Positions 53,565 to 63,415 of a DNA stretch of 64,000 nt are shown one piece after another. The stretch comes from Shouchella miscanthi. GTDB lineage: Bacteria > Bacillota > Bacilli > Bacillales > Bacillaceae_D. Positions within the stretch are counted from its first letter, which is position 1. Every line of letters begins with the position of its first letter. The stretch spans positions 2,170,001 through 2,234,000 of the forward strand of contig NZ_CP042163.1 of assembly GCF_007725405.1 (NCBI RefSeq). The letters run 5' to 3'. The notes beneath the pieces are model-generated. The model was not told the DNA's origin, ran no database searches, and saw nothing but the letters and a program-made list of their open reading frames with translations. The position numbers were made by a program, and so were the translations under genes.

Positions 53565-53750
53565 TTATAGAAGAAACGTAAACATCATAACAATAAATAG
53601 CAGTGCACATACGAATGCCAATGGAATACTCCAGTATAGAGGTTTTTTATTGCCCTTTAACGCCGAAGCTAACGCAATTCCGCCAAAAATACCGGCTACG
53701 ATAAAACAAACAATAAAAAACGCAAGAAAACCTATGTCTTGACTACTCAT
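53565..53750 (-). CDS. 61-aa membrane protein, unknown
   Basis: A 61-aa protein with two hydrophobic helices (about 7-30 and 38-60). It follows the 84-aa gene by 6 nt, and its ATG 53750 lacks a good ribosome site, so translation is probably coupled. kapB follows after 17 nt. No family recognised. Confidence 0.65.
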   Translation of the reverse strand: MSSQDIGFLAFFIVCFIVAGIFGGIALASALKGNKKPLYWSIPLAFVCALLFIVMMFTFLL

Positions 53751-53756
53751 AACTAG

Positions 53757-54011
53757 TTATAAACCTGGCACAAGTCGAGTAAATAAGTCCCATAAAAACT
53801 CTGAGGCCGGCACTAAATACTGTTCATTCATCGTTCTTAAGCTATCATTATCCATAAACAATTCGAGTACAATGAGCGTAAAAGTTCCTGTCATCGTTAA
53901 AATGGCCGAAGCAAGTACGAGCACTAATAAACCAATATAGGCAAATACAATTCGTAAGAGCCACTTAAGCCAAGTCGGCCTTTGTTGTCTGCCTTTGTTT
54001 TCCGCTTCCAT
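53757..54011 (-). CDS. 84-aa membrane protein, unknown
   Basis: An 84-aa protein: basic N-terminus (ENKGRQQRPTWLKW), one hydrophobic helix about residues 14-45, and an acidic/aromatic tail (ASEFLWDLFTRLVPGL). ATG 54011 has AAGGAG 8 nt upstream; the longer ORF to 54077 is not supported. First gene of the 84-aa, 61-aa, kapB unit. No family recognised. Confidence 0.65.
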   Translation of the reverse strand: MEAENKGRQQRPTWLKWLLRIVFAYIGLLVLVLASAILTMTGTFTLIVLELFMDNDSLRTMNEQYLVPASEFLWDLFTRLVPGL

Positions 54012-54107
54012 TAACCATACTCCTTTTTTCGTTGGTATACCTCTACTGTACCAAAAGATTCGATAAAAAGAGAACAAAAATACGAAAAAAGAACGACTTT
54101 TTTATAG

Positions 54108-54147
54108 AAAACGAACCTCACGCTTGATAAAGCGGAGGTTCGTTTTT
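54108..54147 (-). terminator. terminator of the ypjP-like gene
   Basis: AAACGAACCTC (54108-54118) pairs with GAGGTTCGTTT (54135-54145) across the ypjP stop region. A less regular T-rich tail follows on the minus strand. Confidence 0.65.
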
Positions 54148-54768
54148 TCCCCAATAGATAGAGCCTAGTTCATAATGTTCATTAAAGTTATCTTCATACG
54201 AGTGATAGTGGAATTGAAATACATGACCTGTCTTTGGCGGTCGATCAATGCGAACGTGAAACCGCAGTAAATCATCGCCTGTTTTTGCATGAACGATGTG
54301 CATAATCTTTTCACCCCGTCCAGTAGAAGATGCTTCTGTCATGCTAATTTCTTGCCACATATTACGGTCACTCGTTTCCAACACTGTTGCCACTGCTTGT
54401 TTCAGTTCTGGCAAAATTTCATCTTTATAAGCAGCTTCAATTTTTTGTCCGATTCGTTGACCAAACTTCTTCATACCTTGGCGATACGCTTCATCCATGA
54501 TCATAATCTCAGTCAGCCAGTGTGATTCTAGCTCGACGTGCTCATATTGCGCCGGCGAACCGACAACAAACGGGAGCAACGTGTATTCTTTATCATTTGT
54601 TTGATACACATTTGATTTCGAGTCATTCCACTGCCATGCTTTCACAGTAGATAGTTCTCCAGAGTCCGCTTTTTCTACCCAAGGATCCATAATTGAAAGA
54701 TTAATAGAAAAGAAGCCAACGAGCACCATCATCATATGTTTTAAATACGTTGTGACCATTTTCATCAT
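54118..54768 (-). CDS. ypjP: YpjP family protein
   Basis: A 216-aa protein with an N-terminal hydrophobic segment (about 8-25, a signal peptide or membrane anchor). The conserved C-terminal half matches B. subtilis YpjP as I remember it: KKFGQRIGQKIEAAYKDEILP, GDDLLRFHVRIDRPP, FQFHYH and HYELGSIYWGKNEPP. The function is unknown. ATG 54768 and ATG 54759 are both possible starts; neither has a strong ribosome site. Monocistronic, upstream of a gltB terminator gap. Confidence 0.82.
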   Translation of the reverse strand: MMKMVTTYLKHMMMVLVGFFSINLSIMDPWVEKADSGELSTVKAWQWNDSKSNVYQTNDKEYTLLPFVVGSPAQYEHVELESHWLTEIMIMDEAYRQGMKKFGQRIGQKIEAAYKDEILPELKQAVATVLETSDRNMWQEISMTEASSTGRGEKIMHIVHAKTGDDLLRFHVRIDRPPKTGHVFQFHYHSYEDNFNEHYELGSIYWGKNEPPLYQA

Positions 54769-54831
54769 CCCATTGGCTTTTTTCTTATTATGACACGGAG
54801 CGAAGCTGTCGGTCTAGAACATTTTCACCAA

Positions 54832-56316
54832 TTAAGGCAATTGGCTACTTCCCATTAAGAAACGATCACATTCACGGGCTGCTTCTCTTCCTTCGTGAAT
54901 AGCCCAAACCACTAAACTTTGACCGCGACGATTATCTCCAGCAGCAAATACGTGGGCTTGATTCGTTTGATAACGCCCATATTCAGCGTCAATGGTTTGA
55001 CGATTTGTTTGCTTAATATTCATTTGTTCAAGTAGTTTCCGCTCCGGTCCAGTGAACCCAACTGCAAGTAAAACAAGATCTGCTTCCCATAATTTCGTTG
55101 AATCTGAAACTGGATGACGAACCTTTTTTCCATCTTCTAAAGTAGTATTCACTTCAATTGTTTCAAGACCGACCAACTCGCCTTCTTCATTACCAACGAA
55201 TTTCGCGGTTTGCAGTTTATAGCTGCGCGGATCACGACCGTAAACCGCTTTAGCCTCTTTATGGGCATCTTCTTCACTATAGACATTTGGAAATAGCGGC
55301 CATGGATTTTGAATGTGACGAATCGTTTGCTTTTGTTCATTAATATCAAACTGAGTAACCGAACGTGCTCCATGACGAATAGATGTCGTTATGCAATCCG
55401 CTCCCGTATCACCACCACCGATTACAATGACATCCTTACCTTTTGCAGAGATATAATCATCGTCTTGATGATTTGAATTTAACAAACTTTTCGTATTCGC
55501 TGTTAAAAAGTCCATAGCATAATGAATGCCTGTTAACTCTCGGCCCTCTTGATCAACATCTCTTGGCATCGTTGCGCCTGTTGCCAAGATAATAGCGTCG
55601 AATTCATGATCCAATTCCTCCGCTGTTACATCAACACCGACCTCCACATTGGTTTGAAATACAATTCCTTCTTCTTTCAAAAGTGTAATACGGCGATCAA
55701 CAATTTTATAAGCGAGCTTCACATCCGGGATACCGTAGGTTAATAAACCACCTGGACGATCCTCTCGTTCAAATACAGTTACGAGATGCCCTGCTTTATT
55801 AAGCTGAGCCGCACTCGCTAATCCAGCAGGTCCTGAACCAATAACGGCAACTTTTTTACCTGTTCGCTCCTTAGGAGGATTGGGTTTAATCCAACCTTCT
55901 TTAAAGCCTTTTTCTACTATGCTGTACTCAATCGATTTAATTGTAACTGGCTCATCACTGATGGCTACTGTGCAAGAACCCTCACATGGTGCAGGGCAAA
56001 CTCTGCCTGTGAATTCTGGGAAGTTGTTTGTCTTATGAAGACGGTCGAGGGCTTCCTTCCACTTCCCACGGTACACGAGCTCATTCCACTCTGGAATGAG
56101 GTTGTAAACTGGACAGCCAATTTCGTTTGACCCCGGCATGGTTGTACCTGCTTGACAGAACGGGATGCCGCAATCCATACAGCGAGCCCCTTGACGCTTT
56201 AACTGTTGCTCTGGCATAACAATTTGAAATTCCTTCCAGTTCTTTACACGAGCCATTGGATCCTTTTTTCTAGGCGCCTCTCGCTTGTAATCCATAAACC
56301 CCGTTGGCTTTCCCAT
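54832..56316 (-). CDS. gltB: glutamate synthase small subunit
   Basis: A 494-aa NADPH-dependent small subunit (E. coli GltD type). The N-terminus has the Fe-S cysteines in CMDCGIPFCQAG and CPAPCEGSCT. FAD binding is KVAVIGSGPAGLASAAQLNKAG and the NADPH site DVIVIGGGDTGADCITTS. It passes electrons from NADPH to the large subunit, which makes glutamate from glutamine and 2-oxoglutarate. Start ATG 56316 has AAGGAGTG. It lies 67 nt after gltA in the same operon. Confidence 0.96.
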   Translation of the reverse strand: MGKPTGFMDYKREAPRKKDPMARVKNWKEFQIVMPEQQLKRQGARCMDCGIPFCQAGTTMPGSNEIGCPVYNLIPEWNELVYRGKWKEALDRLHKTNNFPEFTGRVCPAPCEGSCTVAISDEPVTIKSIEYSIVEKGFKEGWIKPNPPKERTGKKVAVIGSGPAGLASAAQLNKAGHLVTVFEREDRPGGLLTYGIPDVKLAYKIVDRRITLLKEEGIVFQTNVEVGVDVTAEELDHEFDAIILATGATMPRDVDQEGRELTGIHYAMDFLTANTKSLLNSNHQDDDYISAKGKDVIVIGGGDTGADCITTSIRHGARSVTQFDINEQKQTIRHIQNPWPLFPNVYSEEDAHKEAKAVYGRDPRSYKLQTAKFVGNEEGELVGLETIEVNTTLEDGKKVRHPVSDSTKLWEADLVLLAVGFTGPERKLLEQMNIKQTNRQTIDAEYGRYQTNQAHVFAAGDNRRGQSLVVWAIHEGREAARECDRFLMGSSQLP

Positions 56317-56351
56317 CGTTTGCTCACTCCTTACTTAACTCGATTGAAGGA

Positions 56352-56371
56352 AGAGTGTGATTACCCACTCT
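56352..56371 (-). other. hairpin between gltA and gltB
   Basis: AGAGTG (56352-56357) pairs with CACTCT (56366-56371), flanked by GGG/CCC-like bases, with no U run. It may adjust stability or the ratio of the two subunits. Confidence 0.4.
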
Positions 56372-56383
56372 CCCTTTTCTCTA

Positions 56384-59300
56384 TTAAACATTTGATAGTT
56401 TCGTTATTTTTTCATCGAAGGCAGCGAGTGCCGCTTCATCATCATTTAATCCTTCTTGCTTGCGACGCTCAATGGCAGAAAGCATTTGCTTGTAATCTTT
56501 AGGAATAATTTTCACGAAATGCTGTTTCTGCTCTTCCCAATTTGCAAGAATCATCTCTCCATGGGTGCTGTTTGTAAAACAAACGTGCTCTTCAATAAGC
56601 GATTTCACCAACGTTTCATCATTTGCTGCTAACGATTCCAGCAAAATCATTTCATGGTTGCTTTTTTCCGCAATCGATGTATCCAGGTCATACACATAAG
56701 CTGTTCCACCGGACATACCAGCTGCGAAGTTTTTGCCGACATTACCTAAGTTAATACAAATCCCACCAGTCATATACTCAAGGCCATGGTCACCCATTCC
56801 TTCAATCACGACTTGTGCACCGGAATTACGTACGCCAAAGCGTTCTCCTGCTTGGCCTGCGATAAATGCTTTCCCACTCGTCGCCCCGTAAAACGAGGTA
56901 TTTCCTATAATAACGTTATCTTTCGCTACAAACGTCGCTTCCTTAGGTGGATACACATTGATTTGACCACCTGATAAGCCTTTGCCTGTGTAATCATTGG
57001 CATCCCCTTCGAGAGTTAACGTCACACCTTTTGGAATAAACGCGCCAAAGCTTTGACCTGCTGAGCCTGTAAAACGGAATTGAATGGTATGCTCATTTAA
57101 TCCAGCTGATCCGAAAGCTTTGCTTACCTCACTGCCAACAATGGTCCCAACAACGCGGTCAGTGTTACGAATTGTCGTTTGATACGATACCGTTTCACCT
57201 TTTTCAATAGCCAGTTGTGCTTGTTCAAGTAATTCGCGGACGTCAAGAGACTGATCCAATTTATGATTTTGTTCAACTTGTTTTATTTGCTGTTGCTCAT
57301 TTGTATTTGCTGGACGATATAGCACACTCGATAAATCAATGGAATTTGCTTTCTCATTTGTTGTTACCCGTTGAGTCAATAAGTCAGAGCGGCCAACTAG
57401 TTCGTCAATGGTTTTAATCCCTAATGACGCCATAATTTCACGCATCTCTTCAGCGATATACGTCATGAATGTAACAATTTGGTCAGCTTCACCAGTATAC
57501 TTTTTTCGTAATTCAGGGTTTTGTGTAGCAATTCCAACTGGACAAGTATCTAGATGGCAAACACGCATAACGACACAGCCAAGTACAACAAGTGGTGCAG
57601 TCGAAAAAGCAAATTCCTCTGCACCTAATAGCGCAGCAATAACAACGTCTTTTCCTGTCATTAATTTCCCGTCTGTTTCAAGAGTTACTCGGTTACGTAG
57701 ATTATTTAACAATAAAGTCTGATGGGTTTCTGCAAGACCGATTTCCCACGGCAAGCCAGTATGTTTAATACTCGTGCGTGCTGCTGCACCTGTTCCACCA
57801 TCATAACCACTAATAATAATCCCGTCTGCACTTCCCTTTGCAACACCCGCGGCAATAGTGCCTACCCCAGTGCCTGCAACAAGTTTTACGCTTACTTTGG
57901 CAGAAGGATTCGCATTCTTTAAATCATGAATTAATTCTGCTAAATCTTCTATTGAATAGATATCATGATGCGGCGGCGGTGATATTAACCCTACGCCAGT
58001 CGTTGAACCCCTTACTTCTGCAACCCACGGATACACTTTTTGACCAGGTAATTGCCCACCTTCACCAGGTTTCGCACCTTGTGCAACTTTAATTTGTATT
58101 TCATCTGCGTTTACCAAATAATGACTCGTTACACCAAAACGACCTGAAGCAACTTGTTTGATAGCACTTCTACGTAAATCACCGTTTTTATCTGGTGTGA
58201 AACGAGATGGGTCTTCTCCACCTTCACCAGTATTGCTCTTAGCCCCTAATCGATTCATTGCGATAGCAAGGGTCTCATGCGCTTCTTTAGAAATCGAACC
58301 AAACGACATCGCTCCAGTGCGGAAACGCTTAACGATAGACGAAGCTGGCTCAACTTCTTCAATGGAAATAGGTGTCGTTTTTTTAAACGCTAAAAGACCA
58401 CGTAAAGATGTCTGCTTCTCGTCTTGTGTATTGATTGCACTTGTATAATGTTTAAATAAAGTGTAATCAGCCGTTCGACAAGCTTGTTGCAGCATGTGAA
58501 TTGTATGAGGATTGTATTGATGCGCTTCCCCATCTCTTCGCCACTGTAAATCATCACCAGAGTCAAGCTGGTCATCATCGCCAGCACGAGTCGTAAATCC
58601 ACGGCTATGACGAACGAGTACTTCTTTTGCAATGTCTTTTAACTGAATACCACCAATACGAGACGGTGTCCAAGTAAAATGCTGATCGATTACATCTGGG
58701 TGAATGCCGATTGCTTCAAAAATTTGTGCTCCTCTATAACTATGAATCGTTGAAATCCCCATTTTTGATAGTACTTTCATTAGTCCTTTTGTTATACCGT
58801 TCACATAACGGCTACACGCTTCAACATAATGGTATTCTGTCAACAATTCTTCTTGAATCCATTCGTCAATTGTATCAAATACAAGATAAGGATTAATGCC
58901 CTCCGCTCCGTAACCGATTAACAAAGCATGATGATGAACCTCTCTCGGTTCTCCTGATTCAATAAGTAAACTGACGTCTGTTCGTTTCCCTGTACGAATA
59001 AGATGATGGTGCAGACTCGACACCGCTAATAATGCAGGAATCGGTGCTTCATCAGCTGATACATCTCGATCACTTAAAATAAGGAGGGTTTTCCCTGCCT
59101 CAATCGCTTGATCTGCTAGCGTACATAGTGTTTTTAAACCTTCTGCTAGCCCTGCTTCATTAGCCGGAAAAAGCATAGGGATCGTTTCAGCTTCAAATCC
59201 AGCTAGTTGATTGGAGCGCAATTTTGCTAATTCTTCATTATTTAAAATAGGTGTAGGTAAGTGGATATGCTGACAGCTTTCTTTTTTAGGATCTAATAAG

Positions 59301-60934
59301 TTTCCTTCTTTTCCAATTGTCGTTCCTTGCGCTGTTACCACTTTTTCCCGAATGGCATCTATAGGTGGATTCGTCACTTGCGCAAATAGTTGCTTAAAAT
59401 AATTGTACAAAAGTTGAGGCTTCTTTGAGAGCACCGCCAGTGGCGAATCATAGCCCATCGAACCAACTGGATCATTTTCTTCTTTCACAAGGGGCATCAT
59501 CATTTTATTTAACTCTTCGTACGTATAGCCAAAAATAAATTGACGTAAGCGGATGTGCTCAAATTCTGTTTCTGGAACGTCTGCTGTTTCTAAAACATCA
59601 TCAATATGGCGTAACCCATCACGCACCCATTCTTCATAAGGATGTTCAGTGGCAATCGATTGTTTAATTTCTTCGTCAGGAATAAGACGCCCCTCTTCAA
59701 GGTCGATAAGCAGTAATTGACCTGGATGAAGACGTTCTTTTTTCACAATGGTGTGAGACGGTAATTCAAGAACCCCTACTTCGGAACTCATCACAATCAT
59801 GTCGTCAGTTGTTAGATAATACCGTGACGGTCTTAATCCATTTCGGTCAAGGGTTGCACCAATTTTTGTTCCATCTGTAAACACGATTGCTGTTGGTCCG
59901 TCCCATGGTTCCATCAGCGTACTATGATATTGGTAAAAAGCTCGCCGCGCTGTATCCATTTGCGCGTTATTCTGCCACGGCTCAGGCACCATCATCATTG
60001 CTGCATGTGCAAGGGATCTACCTGACAGCGATAAAAATTCTAACGTGTTGTCAAACATGGAAGAGTCACTACCATCCTGATCAATAATAGGATGTATTTT
60101 TTGTAAATCGTTTCCAAACACAGGCGTTTCAAATTTCGCTTCACGTGCATGCATCCAGTTAACATTTCCTTTTATCGTGTTAATTTCGCCATTATGGATC
60201 ATGTAGCGATTCGGGTGAGCACGCTCCCAGCTAGGAAATGTGTTTGTACTAAATCTTGAATGAACGAGTGCCAGTGCGGAAGTAAACATAGGGTCATTCA
60301 AATCTAAGTAAAATAGACTTAATTGCGCTGTTGTCAACATTCCTTTATACACAATAGTCCGACTAGAGAAACTAGCAAAATAAAATGAATGCTCTGACGA
60401 CATATGGACCTCATGTTCAGCTCTTTTTCGAATGACATATAGCTTTCGTTCTAAGTCCACACCTGTCAGACTTGTTTTCGGCGATACAAACAGTTGTTCA
60501 ATAACTGGCATAGATTGCAAAGCCGCATTTCCGAGGGAAGACGAATCAGTAGGAACATCGCGCCACTGAATAAGATCAACTTCTTCTTCTGCTACGATCG
60601 CTTCAATTTGTTTTTTCACTTCCGCTCTCGTTTGTTTATGCCGAGGAAGGAAGACCATGCCAACAGCATATTCGCCTTTTTCCCTTTGAATAAATCCTTT
60701 TTCACGAAAAAACTCATGTGGGATTTGTGTTAAAATTCCAGCGCCATCTCCAGTGTTTTCTTCGTCTCCTTGACCACCACGGTGTTCGAGGTTTTCAAGT
60801 AAAAGAAGCGCATCCTTTACTGTTTTATGTGTCGCTTTTCCCTTTACATTAGCTAAAAAACCAATGCCGCAGTTATCATGTTCAAAATTCGGATCGTATA
60901 ACCCTTGTTTTTTTGGTAAGTATGGGACTCGCAT
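56384..60934 (-). CDS. gltA: glutamate synthase large subunit
   Basis: A 1516-aa large subunit (E. coli GltB type). Residues 1-21 form a propeptide before the N-terminal nucleophile Cys22 ([11 protein letters not shown]), which releases ammonia from glutamine. The synthase domain binds FMN and an Fe-S cluster through [15 protein letters not shown]. The C-terminal beta-helix starts near residue 1260 ([19 protein letters not shown]). Start ATG 60934 has AGAGGG. The leader is long, and no LysR-type gltC gene is found beside it. Confidence 0.96.
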   Translation of the reverse strand: MRVPYLPKKQGLYDPNFEHDNCGIGFLANVKGKATHKTVKDALLLLENLEHRGGQGDEENTGDGAGILTQIPHEFFREKGFIQREKGEYAVGMVFLPRHKQTRAEVKKQIEAIVAEEEVDLIQWRDVPTDSSSLGNAALQSMPVIEQLFVSPKTSLTGVDLERKLYVIRKRAEHEVHMSSEHSFYFASFSSRTIVYKGMLTTAQLSLFYLDLNDPMFTSALALVHSRFSTNTFPSWERAHPNRYMIHNGEINTIKGNVNWMHAREAKFETPVFGNDLQKIHPIIDQDGSDSSMFDNTLEFLSLSGRSLAHAAMMMVPEPWQNNAQMDTARRAFYQYHSTLMEPWDGPTAIVFTDGTKIGATLDRNGLRPSRYYLTTDDMIVMSSEVGVLELPSHTIVKKERLHPGQLLLIDLEEGRLIPDEEIKQSIATEHPYEEWVRDGLRHIDDVLETADVPETEFEHIRLRQFIFGYTYEELNKMMMPLVKEENDPVGSMGYDSPLAVLSKKPQLLYNYFKQLFAQVTNPPIDAIREKVVTAQGTTIGKEGNLLDPKKESCQHIHLPTPILNNEELAKLRSNQLAGFEAETIPMLFPANEAGLAEGLKTLCTLADQAIEAGKTLLILSDRDVSADEAPIPALLAVSSLHHHLIRTGKRTDVSLLIESGEPREVHHHALLIGYGAEGINPYLVFDTIDEWIQEELLTEYHYVEACSRYVNGITKGLMKVLSKMGISTIHSYRGAQIFEAIGIHPDVIDQHFTWTPSRIGGIQLKDIAKEVLVRHSRGFTTRAGDDDQLDSGDDLQWRRDGEAHQYNPHTIHMLQQACRTADYTLFKHYTSAINTQDEKQTSLRGLLAFKKTTPISIEEVEPASSIVKRFRTGAMSFGSISKEAHETLAIAMNRLGAKSNTGEGGEDPSRFTPDKNGDLRRSAIKQVASGRFGVTSHYLVNADEIQIKVAQGAKPGEGGQLPGQKVYPWVAEVRGSTTGVGLISPPPHHDIYSIEDLAELIHDLKNANPSAKVSVKLVAGTGVGTIAAGVAKGSADGIIISGYDGGTGAAARTSIKHTGLPWEIGLAETHQTLLLNNLRNRVTLETDGKLMTGKDVVIAALLGAEEFAFSTAPLVVLGCVVMRVCHLDTCPVGIATQNPELRKKYTGEADQIVTFMTYIAEEMREIMASLGIKTIDELVGRSDLLTQRVTTNEKANSIDLSSVLYRPANTNEQQQIKQVEQNHKLDQSLDVRELLEQAQLAIEKGETVSYQTTIRNTDRVVGTIVGSEVSKAFGSAGLNEHTIQFRFTGSAGQSFGAFIPKGVTLTLEGDANDYTGKGLSGGQINVYPPKEATFVAKDNVIIGNTSFYGATSGKAFIAGQAGERFGVRNSGAQVVIEGMGDHGLEYMTGGICINLGNVGKNFAAGMSGGTAYVYDLDTSIAEKSNHEMILLESLAANDETLVKSLIEEHVCFTNSTHGEMILANWEEQKQHFVKIIPKDYKQMLSAIERRKQEGLNDDEAALAAFDEKITKLSNV

Positions 60935-61335
60935 GGTTTCACCCTCTCTCTTATAAACTCTCTCCAGTAAACATTTTTTTGTTTAGCACATCGTAACGCA
61001 CATATTCACAAGTGAAAATTGTATAAAAACCAAAACAATCGCATAAAAATTCATGATTGCTTACTAAAAGAATTGTCCGTCATGGAAACACAAGTGTGCA
61101 AAGACGAACATTTTGAAATAACCTAAAAAAATTATTCTGTGTTTGAAGTTTAGCGATTTTTTTGTTATTCGTCAAGATTGAAGTGCATTTTTGTTAAGAT
61201 AATTCCCGATTTACCTGCAAATAAATTGCTTAACATTGCATTTTCGTTCATAATAGAAAGATAAAAAATGAAACGTTTTTCATTCCATTTCGTATTTAAA
61301 GAAAACGAAACTATTAACCTGCTGGAGGTTCCACT
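60935..61335. other. intergenic region between gltA and the telA-like gene
   Basis: A 401-bp A/T-rich gap between divergent genes, containing the gltA leader and promoters and the sigma-W-type promoter at 61269-61294. A CTAAACA-A6-TGTTTAC-type hairpin (about 60967-60986) lies in the gltA leader. No ORF of note, tRNA or riboswitch was seen. A candidate TTGCTT-N17-CATAAT element (about 61226-61253) may give a housekeeping promoter for the telA-like gene as well. I could not confirm a clear -10/-35 for gltA. Confidence 0.55.
61269..61294 (+). promoter_or_regulatory. sigma-W-type (ECF) promoter
   Basis: TGAAAC (61269-61274), 16-bp spacer, CGTA (61291-61294): an exact match to the Bacillus sigma-W consensus, 41 bp before the start codon. 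Sigma-W responds to envelope stress and alkaline shock. Confidence 0.75.
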
Positions 61336-62391
61336 ATGAGTGATAAATCATTACAAAATCATAACCAAGACGAAGCATTACAGTCTTCTGAAGGTATAGA
61401 CAACCAATCATCAAATCTTCCATCAATGGAAAGTGAAACGGATTTAAATGACCTGTTAAAAAAGCTCGACACCTTAGGAGAAGCAGAGCAACGTGAAGCT
61501 GGTGAATCGTTAGAAGCATTAAAACGTCCTGTTCGAGAAATGATGGGTGATGAATCAAATACATTGCCAAAACAACTACATGAACTGCGAGAAGTTGTCG
61601 GGCAGCTTGAGCCTGACCACCTAAAAGATTCACAAATGAAGAAACTGTTTAATCGCCTTATTCGCCGTAACCCAATTGAACAATACGTTCGACGCTATCA
61701 AACTGTTGAAGCACAAGTTGATCACATTGTAGAAGGTTTGTTGACAGGAAAAGATAAGCTCCAAGAAGATAACGTTATGTTGAAAGAACTAAAAGTTGTC
61801 GCAAGAGAGCGGATCGGTAATTTAAACGAACAAATCACTATGGGTAAAGAACTGCATGCAATGCTTGAAAAAGAGATGACGTCAGAAAAATGGGCTGACA
61901 ATGCCAACGAATTGAAAAAAGGTCAGCTAAAAGTGACTACGCGAATGAAAAACATGCAGCAAGCCGTTATGGTGTTGCAGCAATCTCTTGCATCTGTCGA
62001 TCTTATAATGGAAAATAACGAAAAGCTTGAGGAAGCCATTTTTAATGCGATTACGATGACGAAGAATATTATTACAGTGACAGCTTCTATTCAGCTCGCG
62101 TTAACGAATCAGAAAAAGGTTATTTCTGCTGTACAAAATGTTAATCAAGCAACCGAGTCTATGTTGCTATCAAATGCTGAACTGTTAAAACAAAATACAG
62201 AAGAAACGCTCAAAACGTTAGAAGAGCCTGCGATTGCCCTTGATGCATTCCGTAAAGCATACGATAATGTCTACAAAGCCATCGAACTTACGGAAGAATC
62301 AAATGAGCGTATTGTTTCAAGCGGCAAGCAATTTATAGAAGAAATGGATAAATTAAACTCAGAAATGCAAACGAAATTGTTAAATCGCTAA
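61336..62391 (+). CDS. TelA family toxic-anion resistance protein (YaaN-like)
   Basis: A 351-aa helical protein of the TelA family (PF05816). Family segments include KLFNRLIRRNPIEQYVRRYQTVEAQVDHIV, followed by long coiled helices and a tail TIALTNQKKVI-like (SIQLALTNQKKVISAVQNVNQATE). TelA proteins were named for tellurite resistance and are linked with cell-envelope stress; the exact activity is unknown. ATG 61336 has GGAGG. The sigma-W-type promoter and the following gene 21 nt downstream form a unit like the xpaC-yaaN pair, in reverse order. Confidence 0.88.
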   Translation: MSDKSLQNHNQDEALQSSEGIDNQSSNLPSMESETDLNDLLKKLDTLGEAEQREAGESLEALKRPVREMMGDESNTLPKQLHELREVVGQLEPDHLKDSQMKKLFNRLIRRNPIEQYVRRYQTVEAQVDHIVEGLLTGKDKLQEDNVMLKELKVVARERIGNLNEQITMGKELHAMLEKEMTSEKWADNANELKKGQLKVTTRMKNMQQAVMVLQQSLASVDLIMENNEKLEEAIFNAITMTKNIITVTASIQLALTNQKKVISAVQNVNQATESMLLSNAELLKQNTEETLKTLEEPAIALDAFRKAYDNVYKAIELTEESNERIVSSGKQFIEEMDKLNSEMQTKLLNR

Positions 62392-62412
62392 AACTGCAGG
62401 AGGTAGAGATGT

Positions 62413-63333
62413 GTGAAATTCTTTTCTACGACAGGACTACTTGATTTCTTCACACCTGCTTATAAGCGGCCTGTTGATGATCATATTATACAAGACGAGA
62501 CAACGACTCGCTTAATAAACGATACGGAACGATTATTAAAACGAATGACTGAAAACGCAACGGGTAAAAATGAACGAAAAAATATTCGGCGTCGTCAGAA
62601 AGACTGGGATATTCGTGTCAAAATTAATTACAACTATATTCGTCTTATTGTAGCCGACACAAAAAACTCCCGTTCCCCCATTCATAAACGATTACGAATT
62701 GTTTGTTACCGAAAGTATATTAAATCGTCAAATGGAATGGGTAAAATTAAAGAAGCTACGATTCATTATTTAAAAGATGGGCGGACGCATGTACGCTCTC
62801 TCTTGAACGTCTCACACTTTAAAGGCATATTATACGGTATTCATCAATTAGACCTAGCGTATGTTGGAACAAAATCAACAGAAGTTTCACTAGAACGATT
62901 GAGTGGTCATGAGCAACAGTTGAAAAGTGAACACGCAAATGACATTCGTGTGCTCGTGCAGGAAGCTAAGCGCTATGTACAGGCAATGGACACCCTTTCG
63001 ATTGATCCTATGCTCGATAATCGCTTGCAACGTATTTTAACCCATGTCGGCAAACTTGAAGATGATTTTCAGTTATTTGATTTTGAAGACAAACACACTG
63101 TTCGTCGATTGTTACGAGAAGACATCCCTAATTTAATGGGGGCATTCTTTGCACTATCTAAACAAAATCAACTTGAACAACGTGACAACGTCTTTGTATC
63201 CCTTTCTAAAATGGAATTATCACTTATCCGTCTACTAGAAGAACTTGAGAAAACGAAAATTGAGCGGATGAACCATGTGATGCGCTTACAAGAATTACGC
63301 TATGGTGCTACTGAGAAGCTGAATGACGAATAA
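62413..63333 (+). CDS. XpaC-like protein, partner of TelA
   Basis: A 306-aa protein. The first 30 residues are hydrophobic/aromatic (KFFSTTGLLDFFTPAYKRPV). A basic region (NERKNIRRRQKDWDIR) and a helical C-terminal half follow (LREDIPNLMGAFFALSKQNQ; MELSLIRLLEELEKTKIERM), which resembles the XpaC family (5-bromo-4-chloroindolyl phosphate hydrolysis protein) in style. The match is weak and from memory. Start is GTG 62413 behind AGGAGGTAGAG. Co-transcribed with the TelA-like gene. Confidence 0.7.
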   Translation: MKFFSTTGLLDFFTPAYKRPVDDHIIQDETTTRLINDTERLLKRMTENATGKNERKNIRRRQKDWDIRVKINYNYIRLIVADTKNSRSPIHKRLRIVCYRKYIKSSNGMGKIKEATIHYLKDGRTHVRSLLNVSHFKGILYGIHQLDLAYVGTKSTEVSLERLSGHEQQLKSEHANDIRVLVQEAKRYVQAMDTLSIDPMLDNRLQRILTHVGKLEDDFQLFDFEDKHTVRRLLREDIPNLMGAFFALSKQNQLEQRDNVFVSLSKMELSLIRLLEELEKTKIERMNHVMRLQELRYGATEKLNDE

Positions 63334-63350
63334 CGATTTAAGCGCTACAC

Positions 63351-63380
63351 TTGCAGGAGTGTGGCGCTGTTCGTTATAAT
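63351..63380 (+). promoter_or_regulatory. possible promoter and hairpin before the last gene
   Basis: TTGCAG (63351-63356), 18-bp spacer, TATAAT (63375-63380). A hairpin AGCGC-T-ACACT / AGTGT-G-GCGCT (63341-63367) overlaps the -35 element and may end the upstream transcript. Confidence 0.5.
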
Positions 63381-63415
63381 AGCAATAAGATTTTAATGAT
63401 AAAGGTGAGGATGAA

